Part shown: positions 1-9,967 of the stretch, in pieces
Position numbering within the stretch: position 1 is the stretch's first letter
How the letters are laid out: each line of letters opens with the position of its first letter
Assembly (NCBI GenBank): GCA_029936965.1
Contig: JAPYRG010000006.1
Coordinates: forward strand, 62,348-126,347
Length of the DNA: 64,000 bases
DNA from: Fidelibacterota bacterium
GTDB lineage: Bacteria; Fidelibacterota; Marinisomatia; Marinisomatales; TCS55
Reading direction: 5' to 3'
Notes under the pieces: model-generated
Database searches by the model: none
What the model saw: only the letters and a program-made list of their open reading frames with translations
Told to the model about the DNA's origin: nothing
Position numbers and translations under genes: made by a program

Positions 1-555
1 AATAACTAGATTGCTAAAAGCATATTCTGGAAAACCAGCTTCCAAAAATAATTTTTCAATTTGCTTAGCGCACCCTTGGACATTAGAAGCGTGTTTTAAG
101 ATTCCCACATTTCCAGCCATTAGAGTTGGCGAAGCAAAACGAAACACTTGCCAAAATGGAAAATTCCATGGCATAATTGCTAATACTAATCCAATTGGTT
201 GAAATGATATAAAACTCTTTTTGGAATCAGTAGCTATTTCTTTTTTAGATAAAAATCGTTCCGCATTATCCGCATAATATTCACAAACCCATGCACATTT
301 CTCAGCTTCAGCTATACTTTGTTTAATTGGCTTGCCCATTTCCTGAGTCATTAAAGCGCCTAGTTTTTCTTTTTTTTGTTTTAATAACTCAGCAAGGTCT
401 CTCATCCTCTTTGATCGATACGCAATACTTTTATTCCGCCATTCTAAATAAGTATTATACGATGAATTAATAATTTGATTAATATTCTCTGTAGAAATCT
501 CTTTATGTGATTCTAATATTTTATTATTAGCTGGATTTATTGATAAAAGATTCAT
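1..555 (-). CDS. Aldehyde dehydrogenase, succinate-semialdehyde dehydrogenase-like (N-terminal part)
   Basis: Reading leftward from an ATG at 555, an open frame of 185 codons runs off the window edge. It shows the ALDH N-terminal fold: an EMGKP motif near residue 72 and the nucleotide-site motif PWNFPFW near residues 129-135. The stretch around residues 72-100 resembles NAD(P)-dependent succinate-semialdehyde dehydrogenases (GabD type), which oxidise succinate semialdehyde to succinate. The catalytic Cys and Glu lie outside the window, so the substrate class is inferred. It starts 11 bases after the stop of the oligopeptidase gene and may be co-transcribed with it. Confidence 0.85.
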   Translation of the reverse strand, partial: MNLLSINPANNKILESHKEISTENINQIINSSYNTYLEWRNKSIAYRSKRMRDLAELLKQKKEKLGALMTQEMGKPIKQSIAEAEKCAWVCEYYADNAERFLSKKEIATDSKKSFISFQPIGLVLAIMPWNFPFWQVFRFASPTLMAGNVGILKHASNVQGCAKQIEKLFLEAGFPEYAFSNLVI

Positions 556-566
556 AAGAAATAATT

Positions 567-2738
567 CTAATATTTTATCCCAGCTAAATCAATCAAAAAT
601 GCATAATTAAGAGCAAGTTCTTTATAACGACGGAATCTCCCTGATTTTCCTCCATGGCCTGCATCCATATTCGTATATAGATAAAGTTCATTATTTCCAC
701 TTTTATATTCTCTCAGTTTGGCAACCCATTTTACAGGTTCCCAATACTGGACCTGAGAGTCAAAATATCCTGCAGTAACTAACATATTTGGATATTCAAC
801 TTTATAAACATTATCATATGGAGAATATTTCATGATATAATCGTATTCATCTTTATTCCTAGGATCTCCCCATTCATCCCATTCATTTGAAGTAAGAGGA
901 ATAGATGGATCCATCATAGTATTGATTACATCTACAAAAGGGACTGCTGCAACAACTCCATGATATAGATCAGGAGCCATATTTACTACTGCACCCATTA
1001 GTAATCCGCCAGCACTACCTCCCATAGCAAATAAATGATTAGGATCCGTATATTTATTTTGAATCAAAAATTTGCTACAATCAATAAAATCATTAAATGT
1101 GTTTATCTTATTAAACATTTTACCCTCTTCATACCATCCTCTTCCATAAGTCTGACTTCCTCTAATATGAGCAATGGCGTAAGCAAATCCTCTATCTAAA
1201 AGGCTCAGACGATTTGAATTAAATGAGGGGTCCATTGTACTACCATATGAGCCATAAGCATATAATAATAAATTATTCTTCCCATTTCGCTTCATACCTT
1301 TCTTATATACAATTGAAATAGGTACTCTTTTTCCATCTCTAACAGTTACATATATTCTTTCAGATTGGTATTTATCGGGGTCATAACCGCCAACTACCTC
1401 TGATTGTTTTAATAGTTTGGATTTTCTAGAATCCATATTGTAATCATAAGTAGATGGAGGAGTAATTAAAGAAGAAAATTGATATCGAAGAAGCTTCGTA
1501 TCAAAAGAAAGATTTATAGATGTATAAGCAGAATAAACCTCTTCACCAAAATCAAGGTAATGCTCTTTTCCATTATTTTGATCGATTATTCGGATTTGGG
1601 GTAAACCATCCTTCCTCTCGCTAATTACAAGATAGTTTGAGAATACATCTATATCATTCAAAAATACGTCTTTCCTATCAGATATAACTTCCTTCCAGTG
1701 TTGTTTTTCTGTTGATTTTTCAGATGTTTCCATTAATCGGAAATTCATCGCATTCCAATTAGTTACGATATAAAATTTATCTTTGAAATGCTCTATAGAA
1801 TATTCATGCTCTTTTTCTCTTGGGGTAAATTGTTGAAACTTTCCTCTAGGGCTATCTGCATTCAATATGTGATAATCACTAACTAGCGTACTACTATTAT
1901 AAATAATAATATATTTATCTGATTTGGAGCGATAAACTCCAATATAGAATGAATCATCATTCTCATTAAAGACTATAACATCTGTTGATTGAGGTGTCCC
2001 TAATTTATGCCTAGCAATATTTTCTGATAGCAGGGTGGTTTTATTCTTTAATGTATAAAAGAATGTTAAATTATCATTTGCCCATGCAACAGGGCCTTCT
2101 GTTCCATTAATTTTATCTCCTAATAATTCACCTGTTTCTAAGTTTTTTACTTTAATTGTATATATTCTACGGCTAAGAGTATCAACACTAAACGCCAATA
2201 ATTTATTATTAGGACTTACAGATAGACTTCTTAGTGAAAAATAATCTTGCCCTTCTGCCCATTGATTTACATCAATTAATAACTCTTCCATATTTTCCAA
2301 TGACTCTTTTTTACGACAATAGATTGGGTATTCCTGCCCTTTTTCATATCTCGTATAATACCAATATCCATTATCAAAATAAGGTACCGATGAATCGTCT
2401 TTTTTAATTCGCCCGACTATTTCGTTATATAATTTTTTTTGAAGTTTTTCCGTATGCTTTAACTTATTGCTAGTATAATCATTTTCTTTATTAATATAAT
2501 TGACTACCTGCATTGTTTGATTATCTGGCCACCCCTCACTATTTTTCGCAGATTTTTGCTCATCACTTAAGCGTATCCAATGATAGTTATCTACTCTTTC
2601 TTGACCGTGTATAAAAGTTTTATGAGGATGCTTATTTGCAATCGGGGGTTTCATATCTGATTGCTCAATTTGGCTTCTAAAATAATAAAGTATCATAATA
2701 ATTATGATTATTGAATACCATGTAAAATTTCGATTCAT
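567..2738 (-). CDS. ptrB: Oligopeptidase B (S9A prolyl oligopeptidase family)
   Basis: This is a 723-residue serine peptidase that cleaves short peptides after Arg/Lys. It has an N-terminal beta-propeller and a C-terminal alpha/beta-hydrolase domain. The catalytic triad can be placed: Ser575 in GGSAGG, Asp660 in GYFDSQV and His695 in DAGHGG. The spacing of 85 and 35 residues equals that of the E. coli enzyme (532/617/652). An N-terminal hydrophobic stretch at residues 8-20, absent from the cytosolic E. coli enzyme, suggests a membrane anchor or export to the periplasm. Its start overlaps the stop of the upstream gene by 4 bases (ATGA), so the two are probably translationally coupled. Confidence 0.93.
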   Translation of the reverse strand: MNRNFTWYSIIIIIMILYYFRSQIEQSDMKPPIANKHPHKTFIHGQERVDNYHWIRLSDEQKSAKNSEGWPDNQTMQVVNYINKENDYTSNKLKHTEKLQKKLYNEIVGRIKKDDSSVPYFDNGYWYYTRYEKGQEYPIYCRKKESLENMEELLIDVNQWAEGQDYFSLRSLSVSPNNKLLAFSVDTLSRRIYTIKVKNLETGELLGDKINGTEGPVAWANDNLTFFYTLKNKTTLLSENIARHKLGTPQSTDVIVFNENDDSFYIGVYRSKSDKYIIIYNSSTLVSDYHILNADSPRGKFQQFTPREKEHEYSIEHFKDKFYIVTNWNAMNFRLMETSEKSTEKQHWKEVISDRKDVFLNDIDVFSNYLVISERKDGLPQIRIIDQNNGKEHYLDFGEEVYSAYTSINLSFDTKLLRYQFSSLITPPSTYDYNMDSRKSKLLKQSEVVGGYDPDKYQSERIYVTVRDGKRVPISIVYKKGMKRNGKNNLLLYAYGSYGSTMDPSFNSNRLSLLDRGFAYAIAHIRGSQTYGRGWYEEGKMFNKINTFNDFIDCSKFLIQNKYTDPNHLFAMGGSAGGLLMGAVVNMAPDLYHGVVAAVPFVDVINTMMDPSIPLTSNEWDEWGDPRNKDEYDYIMKYSPYDNVYKVEYPNMLVTAGYFDSQVQYWEPVKWVAKLREYKSGNNELYLYTNMDAGHGGKSGRFRRYKELALNYAFLIDLAGIKY

Positions 2739-3481
2739 TGTGCTCTCTCCCCCTTTTTAATGAAAATAAATGGAATATAAGCTAATAAAAAATGTGCTAA
2801 TGCAACAAACTCAGCTGCAAGAATATACCAAGGCCAAGGACCTAAATAGTCTAATAAAGATGGGACATGTTCTCCTAATTCATTGATTGGCTTACCACAA
2901 ATCCAGAAATAATTAGCATCGAGCAATATATTTGCAATAATCGAGAGCAATAAAAAAATATTTAATGCTAACATCGCCTTCCATACACTTTTCAAACTTG
3001 GTCGCATTCCATAAACTACAGTTGCGTAGATTAAAGCTATAATCATACCATGATGTGCAAACCAAAATCTAAAAAACTGAAAATGAGGAAAACCTGCAGC
3101 GATATCAGGAGTAATAACAGCTTGTAGCATTCCTGAAAGTCCCCAAAAAAAAAGAATTTCATAGAAAAGATAACTTCTTGCAACCATAACAAAAGGAAGA
3201 AGCAAGTTAGCCATTCGGCAAAGATGTATAGGTAAATGTAATTTTAGATCAAATGTCCCTGCTACAATTTCTAAGACTGTCCAAATGATGTAACTACTCA
3301 TTACAAGATATCCAATCACACCTCCCACAATATGTTGATAACGCTCAGATAATTTTTTCTTAGCAAATATAGGAATGAAAATCGAAAGAAATATTGCTAA
3401 TGCGATTGAAATGATATGACTTGTATCAAATAAAATAAATGGATCATAAGTATCTAAATATTTTCCTACTATTTCTCTCAT
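2735..3481 (-). CDS. TIGR02206 / YwaF-like integral membrane protein
   Basis: This 248-residue protein has about six or seven hydrophobic segments. The LPIHLCRMANLLLPFVMV stretch around residues 83-100 is typical of the YwaF/TIGR02206 family, whose function is unknown. It lies directly upstream of the oligopeptidase gene with a 4-base overlap. The family call rests on the LP-HLC motif and overall topology; no enzymatic role can be assigned. Confidence 0.75.
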   Translation of the reverse strand: MREIVGKYLDTYDPFILFDTSHIISIALAIFLSIFIPIFAKKKLSERYQHIVGGVIGYLVMSSYIIWTVLEIVAGTFDLKLHLPIHLCRMANLLLPFVMVARSYLFYEILFFWGLSGMLQAVITPDIAAGFPHFQFFRFWFAHHGMIIALIYATVVYGMRPSLKSVWKAMLALNIFLLLSIIANILLDANYFWICGKPINELGEHVPSLLDYLGPWPWYILAAEFVALAHFLLAYIPFIFIKKGERAQ

Positions 3482-3536
3482 ATAATCAATTTATAAATTT
3501 CATTTATCTTTTGTAATTGAATTAGTTTTATTTGGG

Positions 3537-4439
3537 CTATTTATTATAATTACCAGTCCACCATTTTAATTCTTCTTCTACCCATGGCCCATACTCTTCT
3601 TCTTGATAAATCATCATTCCGTCTTCAGAAAAGGAACGCCAAATTCCTTTAGGAAATCCATTTGAGTATTCACCTTCTATTGCTGGATTACCATTATTAA
3701 AATACCAAATCCATGCACCATTTTGCTTCCCATCTAAGAATGAGCCTTCTAACCTATTATTACCATTTTCAAACCATTCATAAATATTCCCTACCAAAAT
3801 TCCTTTATCATAAATATAATGAAATTCTTTCTGTCCATTATTAAACCATGAAATCTGCTCACCATCTTGATCTCCAAGAAACCAAAATAATTTTAATCGA
3901 TGACTACCATCTTCATGCCATCCAAGTTCCCATTGATGTTTTTTGCCCTTTGTATAAAATACTTCGCTGTATTTTCTCCCGTTTTCATGCCAATGTGTAA
4001 ATCTTCCCTGTAATTCATTGTACTTATAGTTAGTCTCTGATAACTTTTTTTGAGATTCATAATAGTTAGTCCATAAGCCTTCCTTATTACCTTTAAGGAA
4101 TGTTCCTGACTCTTGCAGACCCCCAGATTGAAAATATAATCTGAATGGGCCATGTTGGAGATTATTAACAAAAGTCACTTCAGACTTTTTTTCACTAGTT
4201 ATATACCGCCAAGTCCAAACACCTTCTTGTAAACCTGATACAAGATTGCCTTCAAATTCTATTTCACCAGTAGAATATTGTTTATAAACACTCCCTTCAA
4301 AAGGATTCTTAGTATTTGGTAAATACCTTTTTCCTTTATCATCAAGATCTTCTCTTATTATTAAACTATCTATGTCTACTCCACTAGCGTTTATAGCAGT
4401 TGGTAGTAAACAAATAATTAAAATTAAAACATTCGCCAT
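3537..4439 (-). CDS. Secreted MORN-like (YwqK-type) repeat protein
   Basis: This 300-residue protein begins with a hydrophobic signal sequence (residues 1-18) followed by about nine tandem units of roughly 23 residues of the form G-x-W-x-x-Y/F-x-x-x-G-x-x-x-x-E-G-x-F/Y. Repeats of this kind occur in MORN-variant and YwqK-family proteins and form beta-hairpin ribbons. The presence of a signal peptide argues against a cytosolic antitoxin role. It is the first of three adjacent exported proteins of unknown role (3537-6526). Confidence 0.7.
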   Translation of the reverse strand: MANVLILIICLLPTAINASGVDIDSLIIREDLDDKGKRYLPNTKNPFEGSVYKQYSTGEIEFEGNLVSGLQEGVWTWRYITSEKKSEVTFVNNLQHGPFRLYFQSGGLQESGTFLKGNKEGLWTNYYESQKKLSETNYKYNELQGRFTHWHENGRKYSEVFYTKGKKHQWELGWHEDGSHRLKLFWFLGDQDGEQISWFNNGQKEFHYIYDKGILVGNIYEWFENGNNRLEGSFLDGKQNGAWIWYFNNGNPAIEGEYSNGFPKGIWRSFSEDGMMIYQEEEYGPWVEEELKWWTGNYNK

Positions 4440-4523
4440 TATATTGATCAGAAGCTAATTAAAAATGAAATTGTGGCAATAATGAGTGTTATAAATCAAA
4501 AACAGATAAAATCTTATACAAAA

Positions 4524-5585
4524 TTACTGAAGTTGTATTCCTTTATTATTGAAAACTGAATATAGTTCCCCATCCCAAAATTTAAATTCTCGTTCATCAA
4601 TTAGTAATTCTTGTTGATTGCTTATGATACTAAATCGAACCCGTTGCAAATGGAATGTGCCCCTTATATAGGGATCATACCATTTAATATATTTTATCGA
4701 ATTATAGTTAATAATATTTTCTTTCATCCAAGGATCAATCACGTTAAACAGAGGTAAAGATTCAAGTGATAAGCTAATTGATGGTATTAATTCTTCTTTA
4801 GCAACTTCAGCTGATCTAAAATTATCTACCCATGAATTCGTATTCATTTTTTCATTAATTTGAATTGAGACAGATTGAGCTACATCTATTGATCGATACT
4901 TGCCTGAACGAACTCTATACCATAATAAACCGCTCTTATCAACATAACCTTTTTGTATATAAGCATCAATTCCTTTTGATTCTGCAACACGCACTAAAGA
5001 TTCTGCAGCATTAAGATCTTTCCCTGATGTAATTTGAACAGTATAAAATTTCTGAGAGTTTTTATCTGTTTGAGCTACAGTTCGCTGTTCTAACCTAATC
5101 TCATCGGACTGCTTTACTAAATTATTATTGGCTTCATCGTTATCAATAATAGCAGAATCATCATAAACACTAGCTTCATTCATGTTGTTTGTTTCTTCAT
5201 CCTCTTCATAATAATCATTGCTATCATTAAAGGTGTCATCTGGGTTAGTTGCATCAACAATCTTTTTCATATCTTCAATTGTAGCATTTGTATCTATTGT
5301 TACAAAAAACATATTTATCCAACCAATTGTATCATCATAAGCAACTTGAAACCAGGTCGTATTAAAAAGACCTTTTTTTACATCTTTTATCTTTATTACA
5401 TCTAATTCAGTTCCTATAGGAACAAAGGTTATAGGAGATTTTGTTTTTGGACTATCAATGAGTCTTGCAGAATTATCTTTTACTATTACCTTTTTAATTC
5501 TTAGAGAATCATCAGAACAGCTCGTTATTATGAGCATTACGACAAGGAAAAATTTTAACCTATCCCTCACGATATAAATTACCAC
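4524..5585 (-). CDS. Putative lipoprotein with SH3-like and SPOR domains
   Basis: This 353-residue protein has a lipobox-like IITSC sequence near residue 23, predicting signal peptidase II processing and a lipid anchor. Residues about 40-100 resemble a bacterial SH3 domain, and residues about 177-257 resemble a SPOR domain, a fold that binds denuded peptidoglycan strands. An acidic Asp/Glu/Asn-rich linker lies at about 108-150. The C-terminal 90 residues are unassigned. Its first codons overlap the stop of the upstream gene by 7 bases. A role at the cell wall, perhaps at division sites, is inferred from the domains. Confidence 0.72.
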   Translation of the reverse strand: MVIYIVRDRLKFFLVVMLIITSCSDDSLRIKKVIVKDNSARLIDSPKTKSPITFVPIGTELDVIKIKDVKKGLFNTTWFQVAYDDTIGWINMFFVTIDTNATIEDMKKIVDATNPDDTFNDSNDYYEEDEETNNMNEASVYDDSAIIDNDEANNNLVKQSDEIRLEQRTVAQTDKNSQKFYTVQITSGKDLNAAESLVRVAESKGIDAYIQKGYVDKSGLLWYRVRSGKYRSIDVAQSVSIQINEKMNTNSWVDNFRSAEVAKEELIPSISLSLESLPLFNVIDPWMKENIINYNSIKYIKWYDPYIRGTFHLQRVRFSIISNQQELLIDEREFKFWDGELYSVFNNKGIQLQ

Positions 5586-6526
5586 CTCTCATAATAAAAT
5601 GAACTCTTTTCTATTGGGATTTCATGAATCTTCCCAAACATAAATTTTACAAAGAATTTTACAGATTCAATTAATCTACCATCTTTCCCATATTTATACA
5701 GAATTTTTCGCACAACTGTTCCATTTTCATTAAACATCTCAATGTCAGTAATATTTCCTTCTCTATTATACTGATATATTTTCTTTGCAAAACCTTCATA
5801 GTTATTTATAAGATTTCCATTATTATCAACAAGATTCCATTCTTTAAGATTATCATTTTGATCATATCTATATTTATCTTTTAAAGTTAAATTTTTGTTA
5901 TAATCATAAAATTTTTCTTCAATTAATTTTCCATCTGAATTATAGGTGTAAATAAAATCACTACTTCTTTTCCCATCTGGATAATAGGAAGTTTCTTTGG
6001 CTAATTGTTTTTCTGAATTATAACGGAATGTATGGCTGATAAATTCCTCTCCTTCTCCATCAAGATAGGAAGACTTTTCTATAAGATGATTCTCATTGTT
6101 ATACTTATACTTGTCCTGCCAATTTAATGATCCATCAAAATCATAAGATGCTTCATTAATTATTTGCTTATGTTTACCATATTTGTAAATATTTTTCCAA
6201 ACTAATAAACCATCTGATCCATACCTTGAAAGTTCAGCAAGCAATCCATCATTATTATAAAAGAAAATATTCTTACTTAATAATTGGTTCTTACCCTCAT
6301 ACTTTACTACAGAGGACATGTTGCCACTTTTATCATAATTAGTTTTTATTTGGTTCTCTAGTATTTCAAGATATTCACCAAATTGATTATGAAATTCATA
6401 TTTAGATTCAGTAATAAGTTTAACTATTTTAATTTCTGATGTATCATCTGCATTTACATATCTAATTAAAATAAAAGAAATGAATAATAATCTAAATATT
6501 AAATTTGTATTCCTTCTTCTTTTCAT
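5579..6526 (-). CDS. Exported Tyr-rich repeat protein, RHS/YD-like
   Basis: This 315-residue protein has an N-terminal hydrophobic signal (about residues 10-26). The rest is made of 20-25-residue units such as YKYGKHKQIINEASYDFDG, with recurrent Y-x-Y-[N/D]-x-x-x-x-L-x-E and D-G-x-L motifs. The pattern resembles YD/RHS-like repeats but lacks an RHS core or toxin domain. It overlaps the SPOR lipoprotein gene by 7 bases, so the two are probably expressed together. Function unknown. Confidence 0.65.
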   Translation of the reverse strand: MKRRRNTNLIFRLLFISFILIRYVNADDTSEIKIVKLITESKYEFHNQFGEYLEILENQIKTNYDKSGNMSSVVKYEGKNQLLSKNIFFYNNDGLLAELSRYGSDGLLVWKNIYKYGKHKQIINEASYDFDGSLNWQDKYKYNNENHLIEKSSYLDGEGEEFISHTFRYNSEKQLAKETSYYPDGKRSSDFIYTYNSDGKLIEEKFYDYNKNLTLKDKYRYDQNDNLKEWNLVDNNGNLINNYEGFAKKIYQYNREGNITDIEMFNENGTVVRKILYKYGKDGRLIESVKFFVKFMFGKIHEIPIEKSSFYYERW

Positions 6527-6564
6527 AAAAAGTTATAATCTATAAAGATTCTCACTAAAAATTG

Positions 6565-8133
6565 CTACCCTTTACTTGGTATCTGATCAAGAATATATTC
6601 AGACATAGCTGTAATGGTTAGGCTTGGGTTTACACCAAGGTTTGCTGGCACAATAGAACCATCAGCTATATAAAGATTGTCATAACCAAAGACCCGTCCT
6701 TTATCGTCTATAACGCCATTCTCAGGAGTATCTGCCATAACACAGCCCCCCAAAATATGTGCTGTAGTAGATGTATTTAAAAAAATCTCTGTTATACTTG
6801 CAGCAGGATCGCCACCTATTTTATGTGCCAGTCTTCTTGTATACTCATTTGCTATAGGAATATATGCTGGCACCTTTTGATCTGTATCGCAATTAGAATT
6901 CATTGACTTGCCTCCCAATCTCCACCATCTACGCTTATAATCAAACCTCATATAATTGCTAATAGTCTGCATCACAAGCACGTAGGTTGATTTCTCTGAT
7001 ATACCAATTGGATTGATGCTTCGTAAGAATACAAATGGGTTACAAATAATTTTCCATACCCATAAAATTGGTCTGGGAATATAATCATGTCTATCAACTA
7101 ATAATGTTGCTAATAAAGACATAGCGCCCTGCCCCTTACCATAACGACAAGTTTCAATATGAGTGTTTTTATCAGGGAAAATACCCGAGGTAATAGCAAG
7201 ACCTTTAGAAAAATCTACATCTTTCCTTCTTGAAACTACGCCCTGAATAGCTTCACTATTTGTTCGGACAAAATTACCTAATTGATGAGAAATTTTTGGT
7301 AAAGATCCATTCAATTTACATTGATGTAATAATTTTACTGTACCCATAACTCCTCCAGAAAAAAAAACTCCTGAAGTATAGTATTGCTTTTTCCTATTCA
7401 AAATACCTGTTATTTTTTTTACAGAAACTTTGTATTTATTTGAGCCAACAGACTTTACATCAATCACTTTCGTTTCAGGGATAATATCTACTCCAAGTTT
7501 CTCTGCAAGATAAAGATAATTCAAATCTAATGTATTTTTTGCTCCATGTCTACACCCTACCATACAACCTCCACACAAAATGCATCCTGTTCGGTCTGGC
7601 CCGTTTCCATTAAAATATGGATCAGATACTTTCTTTCCAGGTTCTCCAAAATAGACTCCAACATCATTTATATGAAATGTATCGCCTACCCCAGCATCTT
7701 CAGCACATTCTTTAAGTAATTCATCTGCGTGTGTAACAACCTCACTCTTTGTAACACCCAACATTACTTTTGCTTTCTCATAATATGGTGTAAGTCTATC
7801 TTTCCATCCAGGACCACCCCATAATGGATTATCGAAAGCTTCATCTGGAGGAACCAAGAGATTATTGGCATATACTAAACTTCCCCCACCAACTCCAGCT
7901 CCATGAAGTATAAATACATCTTTTAGTAGTGTAAGTGCCTGAATTCCATAAAATCCTATTTTTGGCATCCAGAAATATTTTTGAAAATTCCAATTAGTTT
8001 TAGGGAAATCAGTTGATTGATAACGTTTTCCTTGTTCAATTACTGCAACTTTATATCCTTTTTCAGCTAAACGTAAAGCCGCAACTGATCCCCCAAACCC
8101 TGAACCAATTATGATATAATCATAGTCTGGCAT
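6565..8133 (-). CDS. GMC-family FAD oxidoreductase, cholesterol oxidase-like
   Basis: This 522-residue flavoprotein starts with the FAD-binding motif IIGSGFGGSVAALRLAEKG (residues 7-25), followed by GAGVGGGSLVYAN, typical of the cholesterol oxidase branch of the glucose-methanol-choline family. The C-terminal segment includes HILGGCVMADTPENGVID and the NPSLTITAMSE FAD contact. Residues C184, C187, C190 and C194 form a CX2CX2CX3C cluster, which related ChoD-like proteins also carry. The substrate cannot be read from sequence; a sterol or other alcohol is possible. It lies 3 bases from the esterase-like gene upstream and was probably transcribed with it. Confidence 0.85.
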   Translation of the reverse strand: MPDYDYIIIGSGFGGSVAALRLAEKGYKVAVIEQGKRYQSTDFPKTNWNFQKYFWMPKIGFYGIQALTLLKDVFILHGAGVGGGSLVYANNLLVPPDEAFDNPLWGGPGWKDRLTPYYEKAKVMLGVTKSEVVTHADELLKECAEDAGVGDTFHINDVGVYFGEPGKKVSDPYFNGNGPDRTGCILCGGCMVGCRHGAKNTLDLNYLYLAEKLGVDIIPETKVIDVKSVGSNKYKVSVKKITGILNRKKQYYTSGVFFSGGVMGTVKLLHQCKLNGSLPKISHQLGNFVRTNSEAIQGVVSRRKDVDFSKGLAITSGIFPDKNTHIETCRYGKGQGAMSLLATLLVDRHDYIPRPILWVWKIICNPFVFLRSINPIGISEKSTYVLVMQTISNYMRFDYKRRWWRLGGKSMNSNCDTDQKVPAYIPIANEYTRRLAHKIGGDPAASITEIFLNTSTTAHILGGCVMADTPENGVIDDKGRVFGYDNLYIADGSIVPANLGVNPSLTITAMSEYILDQIPSKG

Positions 8134-8136
8134 TAA

Positions 8137-8859
8137 CTAATTATTATTATTATTTTTACTTAGAAACCATTTATATAATTCAGGATTATCATATGTAATA
8201 GTCCAAGAATCATGGTGTAGTTCAGGATATAGTGTATAACGAACTTCTCCACCTTTATTTTTCAAAGCCTTAATCATAATCTCAGACTCTTCAGGATAAT
8301 GCACTGTATCAAGAGCACCTTGAAAGACCCAAAAAGGTAATTTAGTTAAGCGAGAAGCTGTTTCTGAATCACCTCCTCCACAAATAGGCGCAGCAGCTGC
8401 AAAAAGATCTGGTCGATAAGCAGCTATAGCCCATGTTCCTCTACCACCCATGCTTAATCCAGTTGCATAAACTCGTGATTTATCTATACGAAAATTTTTA
8501 ACTAATTTTAGTAATAAAGATTCTAATGCTATTAACATTTCTTTATCCCGCCAAACGAACTCAATTGGGCATTGAGGTGATACAGCAATAAATGAGAAAT
8601 CTTTCTTTGAATTAACTATCTTGGGTATTCCATGTATTTTTACTAATTCAAGATCATCACCGCGTTCTCCCATACCATGAAGAAATAATATCATTGGCCA
8701 TTTTTTTTCTTTATCATCTTTATAATCTTCTGGTAAATAAAATAAATAATTTAAACTGATATCATTTTTGTCCATGATATCTAATTTTATCTTACGCTGT
8801 TGAGAATTTCCTAAAGTGTTGAGGACTAAAACTGCAATTATGAATCGTAAAATGATCAT
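8137..8859 (-). CDS. Secreted alpha/beta hydrolase (esterase/phospholipase-like)
   Basis: This 240-residue protein has a short N-terminal hydrophobic export signal and an alpha/beta-hydrolase fold. An oxyanion-type FLHGMGERGDD segment and the nucleophile elbow GLSMGG (around residues 133-138) are present. The acid Asp lies in QGALDTVHYPEES and the His in LHHDSW. The family includes feruloyl/acetyl esterases and PHB-depolymerase-like enzymes associated with polysaccharide use. It sits in an apparent operon between the GMC oxidoreductase and the Gfo/Idh/MocA gene, which makes a role in deesterifying a carbohydrate plausible but unproven. Confidence 0.8.
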   Translation of the reverse strand: MIILRFIIAVLVLNTLGNSQQRKIKLDIMDKNDISLNYLFYLPEDYKDDKEKKWPMILFLHGMGERGDDLELVKIHGIPKIVNSKKDFSFIAVSPQCPIEFVWRDKEMLIALESLLLKLVKNFRIDKSRVYATGLSMGGRGTWAIAAYRPDLFAAAAPICGGGDSETASRLTKLPFWVFQGALDTVHYPEESEIMIKALKNKGGEVRYTLYPELHHDSWTITYDNPELYKWFLSKNNNNN

Positions 8860-8866
8860 CTTTACA

Positions 8867-9940
8867 TCACCTTGCCCAATCCATTAATGGCGGTTGTGTA
8901 AAATCTGAATGGACATCAATAGACTCATTAGTTTTTACTGATTTATCAATGGCTTCCATAACTTCGATAACATGTGCAGCGTGTTCTGCAGAAGCACGAT
9001 GTGGCTTATTGTTTAGAATCGCATCTGCAATTTCTTCTAATCCTCTAGCATACTCTGTACCATCATACCCATTTCGTATTGGTGGTAGAATTGAAGGCTC
9101 TCCTCCAATTTCAATAAATTCTAAAGGAGAAGAAAAATCATGCCCACTCCCTAAATATAGCATGCCATTATCTCCATGAATCTCAATACCATGATCTTGT
9201 TTTGAATCATTTGCATAAAAATTACATGTTAATCTTAATAATGCTCCATTATTCATCTCAAGTATTGCAAGAATGAAATCTGGAGTGTTCACTTTAAATG
9301 ATTCTCCGTCTAATGTTCTACGTTTAGGCATAATTACTTTTCCATATCCACTAACTCTATTGATCGATCCCATAAGGGCAGTACATATTGTTAAAGCATA
9401 TATCCCTACATCCCATAAGACTCCAACATCAAAAAATGGCTTGGGATTTGGATGCCAATTTTCAATTCTATCATGGTTTATCTCAGCATAAACTAGTCTT
9501 ATCTTGCCCAGAAGACCATCAGTTAAATTTTTATACGCTGTTTGTTGCATTTCGCCCATGTACGTTATGGGTGCACTACTTAGTCTAAGATTTTTCTTTT
9601 CAGATAATTCAATTATTCTTTTTGCATCCTTATAATTCATTGCTAATGGTTTTTCAGTATAAACATGTTTTCCTGAAGATAGAATCTGCTCTATGACTTC
9701 TGCATGAGCATGATGGATTGTAAGGTTAACTACTAAATCAATATTTACATCTGATAACATTTTATCCAAACTTTCATAAACTTGACAGTTATATAAACTA
9801 GAAAAACTTTTGGCTCTTTCAATATCTATATCCGTAAGTCCAATTAATTGTATATTATTATAATTATTAATTTGTTCTAAATATTTTTCAGCAATATTTC
9901 CACACCCAACTATACCAATATTTATTTTTTTATTTTTCAT
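8867..9940 (-). CDS. Gfo/Idh/MocA family oxidoreductase
   Basis: This 357-residue protein has an N-terminal Rossmann domain (GIVGCGNIAEKYLEQI, residues 8-23), the family signature EKPLAMNY near residue 95 with its catalytic Lys, and a C-terminal Gfo/Idh/MocA alpha/beta domain. Members reduce or oxidise sugars and sugar derivatives with NAD(P)H. It lies 27 bases downstream of a sodium:solute symporter gene, consistent with uptake of a sugar and its first metabolic step. The exact sugar is unknown. Confidence 0.88.
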   Translation of the reverse strand: MKNKKINIGIVGCGNIAEKYLEQINNYNNIQLIGLTDIDIERAKSFSSLYNCQVYESLDKMLSDVNIDLVVNLTIHHAHAEVIEQILSSGKHVYTEKPLAMNYKDAKRIIELSEKKNLRLSSAPITYMGEMQQTAYKNLTDGLLGKIRLVYAEINHDRIENWHPNPKPFFDVGVLWDVGIYALTICTALMGSINRVSGYGKVIMPKRRTLDGESFKVNTPDFILAILEMNNGALLRLTCNFYANDSKQDHGIEIHGDNGMLYLGSGHDFSSPLEFIEIGGEPSILPPIRNGYDGTEYARGLEEIADAILNNKPHRASAEHAAHVIEVMEAIDKSVKTNESIDVHSDFTQPPLMDWAR

Positions 9941-9967
9941 ATAGAATTTTTTAGATATTATTTAATA

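Noticed and set aside
3893..4171. 92-codon minus-strand frame within the MORN-like gene
   Set aside because: Overlaps the longer repeat protein in another frame and shows no export signal or motif.
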